In this document: in pieces, positions 40,660-40,717 of the stretch
Layout of the letters: every line of letters starts with the position of its first letter
Numbering within the stretch: the stretch's first letter is position 1
NCBI GenBank assembly: GCA_030608565.1
Contig: JAUWDY010000012.1
Coordinates: 1 to 40,717, forward strand
Length of the DNA: 40,717 bases
Direction: 5' to 3'
DNA from: Candidatus Bathyarchaeota archaeon
GTDB taxonomy: Archaea; Thermoproteota; Bathyarchaeia; Bathyarchaeales; Bathyarchaeaceae
Notes under the pieces: model-generated
What the model saw: the letters and a program-made list of their open reading frames with translations, nothing else
Database searches by the model: none
What the model was told of the DNA's origin: nothing
Program-made: the position numbers and the translations under genes

Positions 40660-40717
40660 TTGAGCACCTCTTTATAAGGACATCCGATATCAGTAGGAGC
40701 TATTCATAAAGGCTTGG

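Noticed and set aside
1-40717. Search for CRISPR arrays, rRNA and complete defence operons
   Set aside because: No regular repeat-spacer pattern, rRNA or Cas-like gene was seen; the nuclease-fold proteins stand alone.

Overview
The window comes from an archaeal chromosome. It carries a TATA-binding protein, an archaeal histone, a group II chaperonin (thermosome), ribosomal proteins eL35 (L35Ae) and eS17, an ATP-dependent DNA ligase, archaeal-type AMP phosphorylase, an AK6/Fap7-like kinase, a geranylgeranyl-reductase-family flavoprotein and a tRNA-Glu that appears to hold two introns. This mix fits the TACK side of the Archaea, and the style of many small orphan proteins suggests a Bathyarchaeia-like organism. 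That placement is inference, because no rRNA gene is present. Several single-base frameshifts lie in or beside short base runs, so either young decay or assembly error must be kept in mind.

Layout. 1-3.0 kb: a nuclease-fold protein, eL35, a tyrosine recombinase and an inverted, broken copy of that recombinase's C-terminus. 3.0-9.5 kb: a YjbQ protein, an unusual membrane-anchored solute-binding/cyclophilin fusion behind a cluster of four TTAGAGGTT sites, small membrane proteins, a tRNA 3' fragment, a DUF350-like/transglutaminase pair and a membrane-anchored Hcp-like protein. 9.5-16.3 kb: an alkyltransferase, a winged-helix regulator, a frameshifted orphan gene with a recombinase-like tail, DNA ligase, a flavoprotein, a second tyrosine recombinase and a TPR protein. 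16.5-24.7 kb: beta-CASP nuclease, RimI-like acetyltransferase, ECF S-component-like membrane protein, ATP-grasp enzyme, YkgJ-type cysteine protein, AMP phosphorylase, a frameshifted membrane-HhH protein, a CYTH protein and a major-facilitator pseudogene. 24.7-29.2 kb: a three-gene membrane-protein cluster, zinc ribbon, degenerate nuclease, AK6-like kinase, frameshifted TauE/SafE exporter and a stand-alone LigD-type phosphoesterase. 29.4-35.5 kb: S9 peptidase, M32 carboxypeptidase, structured non-coding stretches, tRNA-Glu with a homing-endonuclease remnant just upstream, and a thioredoxin-CARDB-DsbD fusion. 35.6-40.7 kb: thermosome, histone, eS17, a HEPN-like/ubiquitin-fold pair, a gene-poor 0.7 kb stretch and TBP.

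The most striking whole-window signals are: (1) the palindrome TGCATGCA, found at eleven places, ten outside genes and one at the 3' end of a gene; (2) repeated scars of integrative elements (two recombinase genes, one inverted remnant, several recombinase-like tail fragments and a tRNA 3' fragment); (3) intron and homing-endonuclease traces at tRNA-Glu; (4) unusual domain fusions in exported proteins. I see no complete new defence or metabolic system, and no CRISPR array or rRNA.
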